From Taeniopygia guttata (Eukaryota > Chordata > Aves > Passeriformes > Estrildidae), in the NCBI RefSeq assembly GCF_048771995.1, contig NC_133043.1, positions 5,821,001-5,885,000 of the forward strand: a DNA stretch of 64,000 bases, read 5' to 3'. The position numbers and the translations under genes are program-made. The notes below the pieces were generated by a model. It worked only from the letters and a program-made list of their open reading frames with translations. It did not search any database and had not been told where the DNA came from. Positions 44,501-55,753 of this stretch are shown piece after piece; the first letter of the stretch is position 1; each line of letters opens with the position of its first letter.

Positions 44501-44848
44501 GCAGGCCCGGCAGCCCCGGCGAGCCGGGCCAGGGCCGCGCTTCCTCCCGCCGAGCGCGCCGGGCGCGGCCAGGCCGCCAGCGGGGCAGGCCCGGAGCGCG
44601 GCCGCGGGGCCGGGCCGAGCCGGGGATTCCCGCGGGCAGCGCCGCTGCACAGCCGCGGCCCAGCGCGGGGGGCAGCGCCCAGGGGTCCCCAGGGCCCGGG
44701 CAGGGCGAGAGCTGCGGCCCGGCAGGGCCCGGCGCTGCCCGGGCCGGCGGTGCTTACCCTGCATGCTGCTGCTGCTGCTGCCGGCGGCGCCCGGGCCGGG
44801 CCCGCTCCCGCTCCCCCCGGAGCCGCCGCTGGGGCTGGGAGTCGCCAT
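8348..44848 (-). CDS. MAP2K4: MAP2K4 (MKK4), dual-specificity MAP kinase kinase 4; 5' part only (exons 1-3)
   Basis: Coding exons are 44,848-44,758, 23,377-23,275 and 8,522-8,348, read on the minus strand. They join in frame to give the first 123 residues. Known role of the family: MKK4 phosphorylates the Thr and Tyr of the activation loop of JNK and p38 in stress signalling, in cytosol and nucleus. Visible parts are a Gly/Ser-rich N-terminus (1-30), the basic MAPK-docking motif GKRKALKLNF (31-40), the linker, and the start of the kinase domain with glycine loop GRGAYG (101-106) and the ATP-binding Lys in AVK (K123). All junctions have GT/AG sites and consistent phases (1, 2, 0). The start ATG has A at -3 and G at +4. 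Kinase exons 4 onward are not in the window and should lie beyond the left edge. Similarity to human MKK4 is near-complete from residue 31, so the assignment is secure. Confidence 0.96.
12095..12185. other. Isolated CpG-rich patch in MAP2K4 intron 2
   Basis: About 90 bp of G+C-rich, CpG-containing sequence (GCGGGCGGGCGCTGGCG and following) within otherwise AT-moderate intron. No exon or repeat family recognised. It could be a small regulatory element or simply a local composition change. Confidence 0.4.
15800..16080 (+). mobile_element. CR1 LINE 3' fragment
   Basis: Shows the CR1 3' signature: text reading as TTAGGAAAAAGTTCTTC, then CAGAGGGTGGTGGGGCA, a degenerate region, then GAGTCCTTTCCAAC, and terminal ATTATGATTTTATGATT in place of the CR1 8-bp tail repeats. 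It is 5'-truncated, as is usual, and is antisense to MAP2K4. Confidence 0.85.
20728..20893. repeat. 41-42-bp tandem repeat, four copies
   Basis: The core ACCAGTAAAACTC recurs at 20,728, 20,769, 20,811 and 20,852. Each is followed by a pyrimidine-rich CTCTTCTCTA stretch and ACTCCATCCTTCC or ACTGCATCCTTCC. A small intronic minisatellite with slight unit divergence. Confidence 0.93.
23275..23377 (-). CDS. MAP2K4: MAP2K4 exon 2 (MAPK docking site)
   Basis: 103 nt encoding residues 31-64 and two bases of Ile65. The acceptor follows a pyrimidine-rich tract ending CTCCCAG, and the donor is GTGAGT. It carries the K/R-rich D-site ending LKLNF that binds JNK and p38, then ANPPFKSTARFTLN as in mammals, then a divergent linker TSGVPFQ before NPH. 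Confidence 0.95.
25620..26200 (-). mobile_element. CR1 LINE fragment
   Basis: Read on the minus strand it ends with the CR1 tail (GATTCTGTAAATCATAGAT) preceded by the GTTGGACTCGCTGATCTTAG segment. Further inside are the weathered segments typical of the CR1 3' end, including the complement of GGGATGGGACTCCACCAC and a pyrimidine-rich stretch. The 197-codon plus-strand open frame at 25,723-26,316 is this element read antisense. About 580 bp; the 5' limit is approximate. Confidence 0.82.
32640..32895 (-). mobile_element. CR1 LINE 3' fragment
   Basis: On the plus strand it reads as an inverted CR1 end: ACTCACAGAACAGTCTGGGT, then GTTGAAGCCATCTCATTCC, GGACACCTCCCACTATCCCA, GGGATCCAGGGGCAGCC and a final AAGAATTTCTTCCTAATC. 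A compact, well-preserved 255-bp copy, younger-looking than the one at 25.6 kb. Confidence 0.88.
34420..35013 (+). pseudogene. Possible frameshifted retrocopy or unrecognised exon (unknown protein)
   Basis: I do not recognise this. An open frame runs from just after a pyrimidine tract and AG (about 34,410-34,430) to a TGA at 34,715. It has non-repetitive, protein-like composition: Ser/Asp/Glu-rich, with the segment DSLDEDDPNFPFTSS. A second overlapping frame stays open to 35,013 and reads on in similar style (QKGQEDDDPSLITPSIS) after an apparent single-base shift around 34,685-34,700. This could be a decayed retrocopy with one indel, a real exon of an antisense transcript, or chance. There is no poly-A tail or flanking duplication that I can point to. 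It lies in MAP2K4 intron 1 on the opposite strand. Confidence 0.3.
35228..35635 (+). mobile_element. Passerine-type endogenous retrovirus LTR (solo or truncated)
   Basis: Begins TGTTATGGTTTGACACTGGC with the inverted-repeat-like TGGCACAATGCCA, then an AT-rich body with a purine-rich A/G stretch (about 35,380-35,440), a CCTCCCACCACCTA motif and an AATAAA near 35,466. This layout agrees with LTRs of songbird endogenous retroviruses as I remember them; the exact family cannot be fixed. No gag, pol or env remnant follows, so it is a solo or broken LTR. The right end is uncertain and may extend through the adjacent tandem repeat. Confidence 0.6.
35636..35791. repeat. 37-bp tandem repeat, four copies
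   Basis: AGCACTGATACACAGTGGC recurs at 35,641, 35,678, 35,715 and 35,752, exactly 37 bp apart, each followed by AAAGCTTAACCCA(T/C)AAAA with one variant. Each unit has a short inverted repeat, CACTG-ATACA-CAGTG. It abuts the AT-rich LTR-like sequence and may be part of it. Confidence 0.95.
44080..44350. repeat. GC-rich minisatellite in MAP2K4 intron 1
   Basis: About 16-18-bp units based on GGGCACGGGGCTCCGGCG recur roughly 15 times with variants (CTGCGG for CTCCGG, inserted ACTTCT). The plus strand is G-rich with many GGGG runs, so it could form G-quadruplexes. It starts some 400 bp inside the intron from the exon 1 donor. All six frames stay open over it, which produces long spurious ORFs. 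Confidence 0.9.
44758..44848 (-). CDS. MAP2K4: MAP2K4 exon 1 (coding part)
   Basis: Encodes residues 1-30 plus one base. It begins MATPSPSGG, continues Gly/Ser-rich, has five serines all encoded by AGC, and ends Met-Gln before the donor GTAAGC. The low-complexity head is typical of MKK4 but diverges from mammals. The 5' UTR continues to higher coordinates in GC-rich DNA; the transcription start cannot be placed. Confidence 0.93.
44765..44780 (-). repeat. MAP2K4: AGC trinucleotide run encoding Ser24-Ser28 of MAP2K4
   Basis: CTG repeats on the plus strand read as five consecutive AGC serine codons in exon 1, just before Met29. A short in-frame coding microsatellite; its copy number may vary between individuals or species. 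Confidence 0.85.
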
Positions 44849-45989
44849 TGTGCGCGGAGCGGGAGCAGCGGCGGCGGCGCTGCGCAGGGCCCTCCCCGGC
44901 AGGGCAGGACACACGGCCCCGCCGCCCGTCCGCCCCCGGCTGGGGCCGCGAAACCCCTCCCCGCCGGGGCCCCGCGCCTGCGGCTCCGCTGCGCCGGGGC
45001 GGAGGCGGCGCTGCATCACCGGGGGCATCCCCGGGCGGTCCTGCGGCTCCGCGGCTGCTCCCTCGGGCCGGGGGCATCACCCGCAGGGGACCCCGCTCCG
45101 CGCTCGGCACCGCCAGCCCCTCAGCCGGCGGCGCCCGGACATCTGCTGGTCCGTCTCGCATCCCCTCGGGGGCCCGAGCGGCTTGATAGCATTTCTCATC
45201 TTCACCCTAGGGTTAGGATTTAGCACACGCGTGCAACCCCTTGCAAACTTCTCCCGACTCTCTCGAGACCACAGGGCACAACTCCTTGCTGTGCTTTCCC
45301 GGACAGCCAGGGCATCAGCCTCTTCCTGCCACCATCAGTCTCCCCCTCATTTTCTTCTCTTGGCCACTGCTGTTCCTGCCAGCACATGGTTCCTGACCAT
45401 TCCTCTTAACTCCGACAAACCCACACCCCTAGTCATAGGGACGGCACATACTGTGAAATAGAGCAGTGAAATTGCTGCCCCAGAGCTGTGGACCCTGTCC
45501 AGGCTGCTGCATGACATAGGGAAGTCCCTACAGGAAGCCTTGTGTCCTCATCTTTGTAGTAGAAACAATACTGACCCTTTTTATGAATGGAGATAGGCTG
45601 AGGAAGGAGCTGGACGTCCCAGGTATTAGCAGTATGAGGACTTTCTGCTGCTCCATCGCCCAGGTCACCAAGGAGGTGATAATACAGCCCTGAACACACA
45701 CTGGAAGTGCCCCCAGGAACTGCAAACCATCACTCTTTGTGTTGAGTCCTGACACAAAAAACATTCCCTTCTCTAGTTCCGTATCTTTCCTTTCTCTTCC
45801 CTGTTTTGCTTAGGCCTTCTCTTCTGCATTAACCCCTGAAGGCAGGTCCAGGGTTGGCACCTTGTAGGCTTTGATGCAGAAACCCAGTGCCTACTAGCAA
45901 ACACTGGCACAAACACTGACTTCCATTTCTGCGGTGTGCCACCTATATGTGTTTACTTATAATTAGCTAAAATCATATTTTCCCTCCCT

Positions 45990-47130
45990 GCAAATCTAGG
46001 AGAATCAACAATACCTGTTCTGACAAGTTTGTAAAACCTTTCCTTAAAGACCTCCAGTGTTGGGGATTGTGCCATTCCCTAGCAACCTGTTCTGGCCCAC
46101 ATCCTAACTCCATCCAAAAGCCTAACTTCAGGGTTGTTTTTTTTTAAATTTCAAATCAGTTATATTCTGCCCTGTTAATTATGGCCATATCCTTCTTCAA
46201 AATGACCCCTTGAGCACTTGGTGATGTGCAATGATGAACTGCAATGTTTCCCTTCTTGTCCTTGCCTCAGCTTTCTCTTCTACACATTTCATCAATTCAT
46301 TTCCTTCAGCCTTTCTCCGATGCCTCCCAGCATCCTCACTGACCTCCTTTGATGTTTTTTCTGTCCACCTGCATTTTTTGAAGTGCAGCATCCCTTGCTA
46401 GGCATACTATCCCAGCTTGCCTTGGAGGCTACAGCTCACATGCTCCAGGATGTTGTTTGCCTTTTCCATTGCTGGTGTTCAGTTTGCTTTCTATTACACT
46501 GTAAACTCTTCTTTTTTGAGAGGAGGAGGGAGTGGTTTTGGGGTTGGTGAGGTTTTTTTTTTTTTTTTTGAAAACTACATCCACCCATTTCGCTCACCTG
46601 AACCTGTGTTGCTCACTGCTCATAAAAGTAATGCTGGAAGTTGTACCCGTTGAATATTGCCCTGTAGATTGCAGGCCATTTCTCCATCTAGTGCTGAATC
46701 CTGTTGTCTTTGCTGTCCTCAACAGCCTGGAGTAATTAGCAGGTTTTTTAAGGCGGTCATGGATGTTAATCATCCAGGCTGTTAACTTAAGTAATTAAAA
46801 AGATCTGGCATCAGAACAGACCCCTGCAAAAATCCTCTGAATATGTCCTTCCATTTTGACAAACACTGATAATTAGCACTTGCTGTACACTGATCTCACC
46901 AGTTTTACACTCACCATGCCCTTTTATCTTCTTAAAAAGGGGCCAGGACAGCCAATGTCAAAAACTTTCCTAAAGTCAGCATATGTGACATCTGTTACTT
47001 ATCACTTTATTCCTAAAACATTGTGCCACACCAGGACATAAGAGTGGTTTTTCCTGATGTGCCCTTCTCTCTGCAACCAGGACATCATCCACCCCTTATT
47101 CTGTACCATTTACGTCATGCCCATATCTGA
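45990..47130 (-). mobile_element. Probable ancient CR1-like LINE relic
   Basis: Several phrases match an old amniote CR1-related element read in reverse. One is AAAGACCTCCAGTGTTGGGG near 46,050 (like the CR1 phrase CCTCCAGGGATGGGGACTC), followed by CCTAGCAACCTGTTCTGG. Further on are CATCAGAACAGACCCCTGC, TTGACAAACACTGATAA, CAGTTTTACACTCACC and GTCAAAAACTTTCCTAAAGT (46,800-46,990). Divergence is high and the element may be two fragments. Family and limits are uncertain. Confidence 0.5.
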
Positions 47131-48277
47131 TACTTCCCAACTATGGTATATACATATAAATTCATATAACTCTACACAAGCACAGCTATTATTTCAGTAG
47201 TCACTGGCCATCCCCTCTAAGATGTCTGTTGAGTTCAGTAAGATCATGAGTGGTGTGTCTGGAGCAGTCCATACTCACTGTTCAGGGTAGCTATGATACA
47301 GTGGCATTGTCATTCAACAACCAATATGACATATGAAACTCAACATTACAGACTTTTCACACCCAAAATCAAATCTCCTTGGGGTACATATCATGTTTCC
47401 CTGTCCTTCTGCATTACTCATCTGGTGCACCCATGTCCTTGAGCAAAAACAATCCCAGGGGAGGATTTGCCTTTGCTTCAGAAATGTGTCTTCTGAAGTT
47501 GGTTCCATCAGGGACCACGGGGCTGCTCCCATTCTCAGGAAGGTGGGCCCCATCCTTCCCTGCTCCTGGCACCTGGCCCACCAGTTAAGGCAACTAAACC
47601 CAGAGCCCTTTTGGCAATATCAGCTGTGCAACCATGCATTTATCTCCAGATGTCCCCATTGGAATTGTAGTCAGGGTTCTTCGGCCAGGAACACACCAAA
47701 GCCCCCAAACCCTTCACCTGCCCACCCAGAGCCTTTTAATCACTTTTGATCCAATCTAAACCAATCTGTGACCATTTATAATACAAGGATGAGGGCCATT
47801 ATGAAATGGGTCACTGTGATGGGTGACTACGGCTGTAGTGTAGTAAAATCTCTCGTACATTTCTTGGGAAACATCCTCTCAATATCACAGCTTGGCTTCA
47901 GGGCCCATCCCTGCTGCCTCTGTTCTTCACAGGAGGAGTTGCCACAGTGAAGATAAGCTCAGACTGCTATGGGGTGAGTAAAAGATCCAGAGAGTCATAA
48001 AGAGGGAAGATGTTTTGCCTAATATCGAGGAACAAGTAGCTCAAGTTCTATTCAAGGTTACTAAAGGTTCTTGGCCTCCCTCTCATGGGAGAAGTCAGTA
48101 TTGCCTTCTGCCGACAGAGTCTCCTGTGTCCCTGCAGCGGGTGGCTGGAGGAAGTGCTCGGCATAGTAGGTAAAGCTTTAAAGTGAACAGCCTCGAGCTT
48201 TTCTTTGCAATAAGCACACCCAGCACTGAAAGACATTTTTATTTCTAAGGCGTGTTACAGCCTGATTGTTTTTTAAT

Positions 48278-48428
48278 TCCATTTAGCTCAATTGGCCCGA
48301 GCATGATGCTAACATGAAGGTTGTGGGTTCAATCTCTGTATGGGCCATCCTCTCAAGAGCTGGACTCGGTGATACTTATGGGAACCTTATGGGTTCCTTC
48401 CAGCTCAGAATATTCTGTGATTCTGTGA
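48278..48428 (+). mobile_element. tRNA-Ile-derived SINE with CR1 tail (TguSINE1-like)
   Basis: The head, 48,278-48,347, follows tRNA-Ile: A-box TTAGCTCAATTGG, GAGCATGATGCTAA, B-box GGTTCAATC and the 3' end GTATGGGCCA. The anticodon loop has lost about three bases, so it is not a functional tRNA. The tail, 48,348-48,428, is a CR1 3' end (CTGGACTCGGTGAT, GGGTTCCTTCCAGCTC, then TATTCTGTGATTCTGTGA). A tRNA head with a CR1 3' end implies mobilisation by CR1 machinery. From memory this is the architecture of TguSINE1 of zebra finch. Confidence 0.85.
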
Positions 48429-49204
48429 ATTAGAGCAGCAAAGAATGCCACAGTTGCTAAACCAATCCCTCCTTCTGACCATATCCTCAGGAGAGACAGG
48501 GGGACTTTTTGCCTTCCCTTGCTCTTGAGTCACTGAACTCTGGTCACTCACAGGATTGCCAAACCTTCCATGCCATGCCTCCCAAGTGTCCATTAGAAGC
48601 TGCTTTCTGCCAGCCCAGCCTTCCCTTCCCCTCAGCAGTGTCCTGTCCCATGCCATGTAGGGCCCTGGATGTGTCTGTCCAGCTGTTTCTCTGCTTCCTT
48701 CCCAGTCTCTATCAGTTTCTCCCATCTGCTCTCTCTCCCCTCCGGACTGTGCACTCATGAGATGACAAGGAGCAGCCCAGCCATGACAGAAACTAGGTGG
48801 GTTGTGCAAATTTGCACACTAACTTGTGATTAAACAAATTAAGAGCAAAAGACTTCATCACAGATTCATTTTCATTTTGAAGATCAGCTAGTATGTTTGG
48901 AAAAAATGGGCAGTGACTCATAATGTTGTTTCCCACACAAAAAAGGACTGGTGTGCCTGAAAAGCTTGGCTGCTTTTATTTTCCTATCATATTATGCTAA
49001 TAATTATCATGCTAATGAAAGACATGCTCTTGCATTCTTCTTACACTTTTTATCACCACTGTTGCTTTTTAATCCTTGACATTTTCATTTCCTAGCCCAA
49101 AATTACTTCCTCTCTGTTAGAAAATACATTCAAGAGCCTATCCTTGACCTGGAAACAAGGCCTGCAGGTGATTTATAAATAAATAATAAATAAAATAAAT
49201 CCCG

Positions 49205-49575
49205 GGGTTGAGATCGGGGATCAGAGCTGGGATCGGGGATTGGGATCGGGGCCGGGATCGGGGAACGGGATCGGGAATCGGGATTTGGGATCGGGATCGG
49301 GGATCGGGAACGGGATTTGAGATCAGGATCAGGATCCGGGCCGGGATCGGGGATCGGGGATCGGTGGCGGGATGGGGGATCGGAGCCGGGAGTCAGGATC
49401 GGGATCGGGGCAGGGATGGGGGATCGGGATCGGGACTGGGGATCGGGGCAGGGATGGGGGATCGGGATCGGGACTGGGGATCGGGATCGGTGGCGGGATA
49501 GGTATCGGGATTGGGGATCGGGATCGGGACTGGGGATCGGGGCAGGGATGCGGGACCGGGGCCGGGATCCGTTTC
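49205..49575. repeat. GGGATC-rich minisatellite upstream of TMEM220
   Basis: Irregular hexamer array built on GGGATC and GGGGATC, with longer units of about 38 bp such as GGGCAGGGATGGGGGATC repeated. The plus strand is strongly G-rich with many G runs, so it has G-quadruplex potential. It lies 200-570 bp upstream of the TMEM220 start codon. Confidence 0.93.
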
Positions 49576-49582
49576 GGGGCCG

Positions 49583-49772
49583 CGTCCCGCCCCTCTGTCC
49601 CGTCCCTCTGTCCCGCCCCTCTGTCCCGCCCCTCTGTCCCTCTGTCCCGTCCCTCTGTCCCGCCCCTCTGTCCCGCCCCTCTGTCCCTCTGTCCCGCCCC
49701 TCTGTCCCGCCCCTCTGTCCCTCTGTCCCGCCCCTCTGTCCCGTCCCTCTGTCCCGTCCCTCTGTCCCGCCC
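49583..49772. repeat. CCCTCTGTCCCG(C/T) minisatellite at the TMEM220 start
   Basis: About 16 units of 8-13 bp based on CCCCTCTGTCCCG. The plus strand is C-rich, the reverse of the preceding array. It ends about six bases before the TMEM220 ATG, so it must form the core promoter and/or 5' UTR of this gene. Confidence 0.94.
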
Positions 49773-49777
49773 CGGCC

Positions 49778-54027
<4,250 letters not shown>

Positions 54028-54345
54028 CTGCGTGGGAGAAAATCCACAGTAACCATGCTGACCTTATTTGCCTTTGTTTTTGGTGCTTAATGAAAGGTGA
54101 GTGTCAGTTTGATAGCACCCAAGAATACCTGGCTGCTTCCAGCAGTGCCAGTTGAGATTTGGTAAAATATTGAGGAACACTGTCAAACCTGAGTGGTGAG
54201 TTTTTCTGTGGAAACTGTTCACCTTGCTGGTTCTTAGATTTTCCAAACACCATTGATGGCATATTCAAGAAACCACTATATCCCTGGATCACTCTCCAGT
54301 CATCTTGTAGTTTGGGAAATCTACTATTCTGTAACATAAGGGACA

Positions 54346-54351
54346 AATAAA
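54346..54351 (+). terminator. TMEM220: Candidate TMEM220 polyadenylation signal
   Basis: Canonical AATAAA 319 bp after the stop codon. A second AATAAA follows at 54,568. Position only; cleavage sites are not visible. Confidence 0.55.
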
Positions 54352-54842
54352 GCAAATACTCTTTTTTAATAAATGACCATTTACAGCCATAGAACTTTCA
54401 AAAATGTGCCTTTCAAAAATGTGCCTTTCAGAAATAATCAATTTCAGACTTACTGGAAAATTGAGCAGTCTATCTCTGTCCTGTGCTAAAATTATATTTA
54501 GAATATGTCTGAAAAAAAATATTTTTGATATTATCTTTAACTGAAAGTCACTGTTTTTTTTCTGAGTAATAAAAACTATTTTCTTAAGAAAACTCACTGA
54601 AAGCCTCAGTATCTTTTATTTTCTGGGAGATGTATATTCGAGCCTGTCACCAGAAGATGTGGGCACTGTCACAACTCTGCTGCTCACCTAATTTTTCTTG
54701 GAAAGCAGGACCCACACAGTAGCCCTGCAGCAGCAAGCATGTCCCACTGTCCATCCTGGAGAAGGAAGCACAGGTGGATACACCGGACTCAGGAGCTGGC
54801 AGGGACAGAGCCAGGACAGCTCCAGGTGTAACACACACCACC

Positions 54843-54848
54843 TTTATT
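54843..54848 (-). terminator. ADPRM: Candidate ADPRM polyadenylation signal
   Basis: TTTATT on the plus strand, AATAAA on the minus strand, followed there by GGTGTGTGTT, a GT-rich downstream element as expected for cleavage. About 620 bp after the ADPRM stop. Confidence 0.6.
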
Positions 54849-55466
54849 TACATGGGTGTCAGATGTCACTCTCAGCATGCTGCAGGAGATTCCAGCTGTG
54901 CACACACTGCACAGCCTGAGTATCTGCAGCATTCCATGGTGCAGCACAGATGGTTTCTCTCTCATTAGGCTCAGCTTTCTCTGAAGATTAGTGTTATAAA
55001 TCAAAGTTGGAAGACTGAATTAGGCTACAGGCTTGATACATTCTAGCCAGACATGAGACCTTACTGTAATGTTCACAGAAAATAAATAAATAGAGATGTG
55101 GTTGGGCAGGTACAACTCTGCATGTTTTAATGTTCACTGAGACAACAGCATTAGGGCTTTTTTTGAGCAGTATTCGTTATATGGTTTGCATCTTTTCACA
55201 GTAGCAATCCAGTCTGGATTGGGTGTTTGAAATGAACATTCTGCATTCCAGTATACTTACTGCAATTACTGGCCTTCTCTATTCTCCAAAAAGAAGTCAG
55301 GTGCTCTCTTACAGAAACACAATTTCTAAAATTCTGTATCCAAGAGAAAAACACCTGAGCTAAAGCAATAAGGATCAGCCATGCACAGCTTTCTAAAAGC
55401 AAACAGCTGAATCTCCTACATTTTTGTCTGAGTCCTTCCTGAAGAAAAGCAATCTGCATTTGTATT

Positions 55467-55753
55467 TCAGAAATGCATAACTCTGTCAGGAATTCTGCCT
55501 CTTCCCTTGAGTACCAGTTTATCTTCGTAGACGTACATAGTTCCAAAGGCATTGCTGTCGGGGGGCGTCTCGATGACCCCCTCCAAGGTGAGGTGGTGAA
55601 CTCCGTGAGAGTCCTGGCAGTAGGCGCCGTCGTGCAGGTGCCCCGCGAGGACACAGACCACACACCCGTGGGCGTGGATCACTGACAGGGCAGCCTCGTA
55701 GTTCCAGGCCAGGCAAACCCCGTTGGAAGCGGAGGGATGGATGGGTACGTGAG
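55467..55753 (-). CDS. ADPRM: ADPRM exon 3 (last coding exon)
   Basis: 287 nt from acceptor GGACTGCAG to TGA. Encodes [19 protein letters not shown], the AGHLHDG metal motif, then [16 protein letters not shown] and [13 protein letters not shown]. All are strongly conserved with human ADPRM. Confidence 0.94.

Larger units (their letters stand above)
23378..44757 (-). other. MAP2K4: MAP2K4 intron 1
   Basis: A 21.4-kb first intron. It contains two antisense-oriented CR1 fragments (25,620-26,200 and 32,640-32,895), a passerine-type LTR (from 35,228), a four-copy 37-bp tandem repeat (35,636-35,791), an unexplained plus-strand open frame (34,420-35,013) and, next to exon 1, a GC-rich tandem array (about 44,080-44,350). 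The remainder, including about 26.2-32.6 kb and 36-43.9 kb, shows only scattered short spurious open frames and poly-A/T runs. Confidence 0.8.
43980..45200. promoter_or_regulatory. CpG-rich island over MAP2K4 exon 1
   Basis: Base composition changes sharply at about 43,980 to very high G+C with dense CpG, and back at about 45,190. The block covers coding exon 1 and its upstream flank. This is the usual setting of a housekeeping-type promoter, so the MAP2K4 transcription start is inferred to lie within about 44,850-45,190. No TATA box is evident. Confidence 0.75.
44849..49777. other. Intergenic region between MAP2K4 and TMEM220
   Basis: The 4.9-kb space between two divergent genes. From the left: the MAP2K4 CpG-rich promoter flank to about 45,200; plain sequence to about 45,990; a weathered CR1-like relic (45,990-47,130); 47,130-48,275 in which I recognise nothing; the tRNA/CR1 SINE (48,278-48,428); unique AT-rich sequence to about 49,170 ending in an ATAA-rich run (49,178-49,200); then the TMEM220 tandem arrays. 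No coding gene seen. Confidence 0.75.
54028..55466. other. Convergent 3' region between TMEM220 and ADPRM
   Basis: Holds both 3' UTRs. Plus-strand AATAAA signals for TMEM220 are at 54,346-54,351 and 54,568-54,573. A minus-strand AATAAA (plus TTTATT, 54,843-54,848) suits ADPRM, giving it a 3' UTR of about 640 nt. If the distal TMEM220 site is used, the two transcripts end roughly 250 bp apart. No gene seen between. Confidence 0.65.

Noticed and set aside
1-44757. Intronic microRNA equivalent to mammalian miR-744
   Set aside because: No hairpin resembling it was recognised; I believe it is mammal-specific.
43970-45028. 352-codon minus-strand open frame containing the MAP2K4 start region
   Set aside because: Only 91 nt of it is the true exon 1; the donor GTAAGC ends the coding part. 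The rest is repeat read-through.
44029-45223. Long plus-strand open frames (up to 385 codons) across the MAP2K4 CpG island
   Set aside because: They arise from a GC-rich tandem array and stop-poor composition, and are antisense to a real exon. No domain or homology is visible.
48278-48347. Functional tRNA-Ile gene
   Set aside because: The anticodon loop is shortened and the sequence continues directly into a CR1 tail, so it is a SINE.
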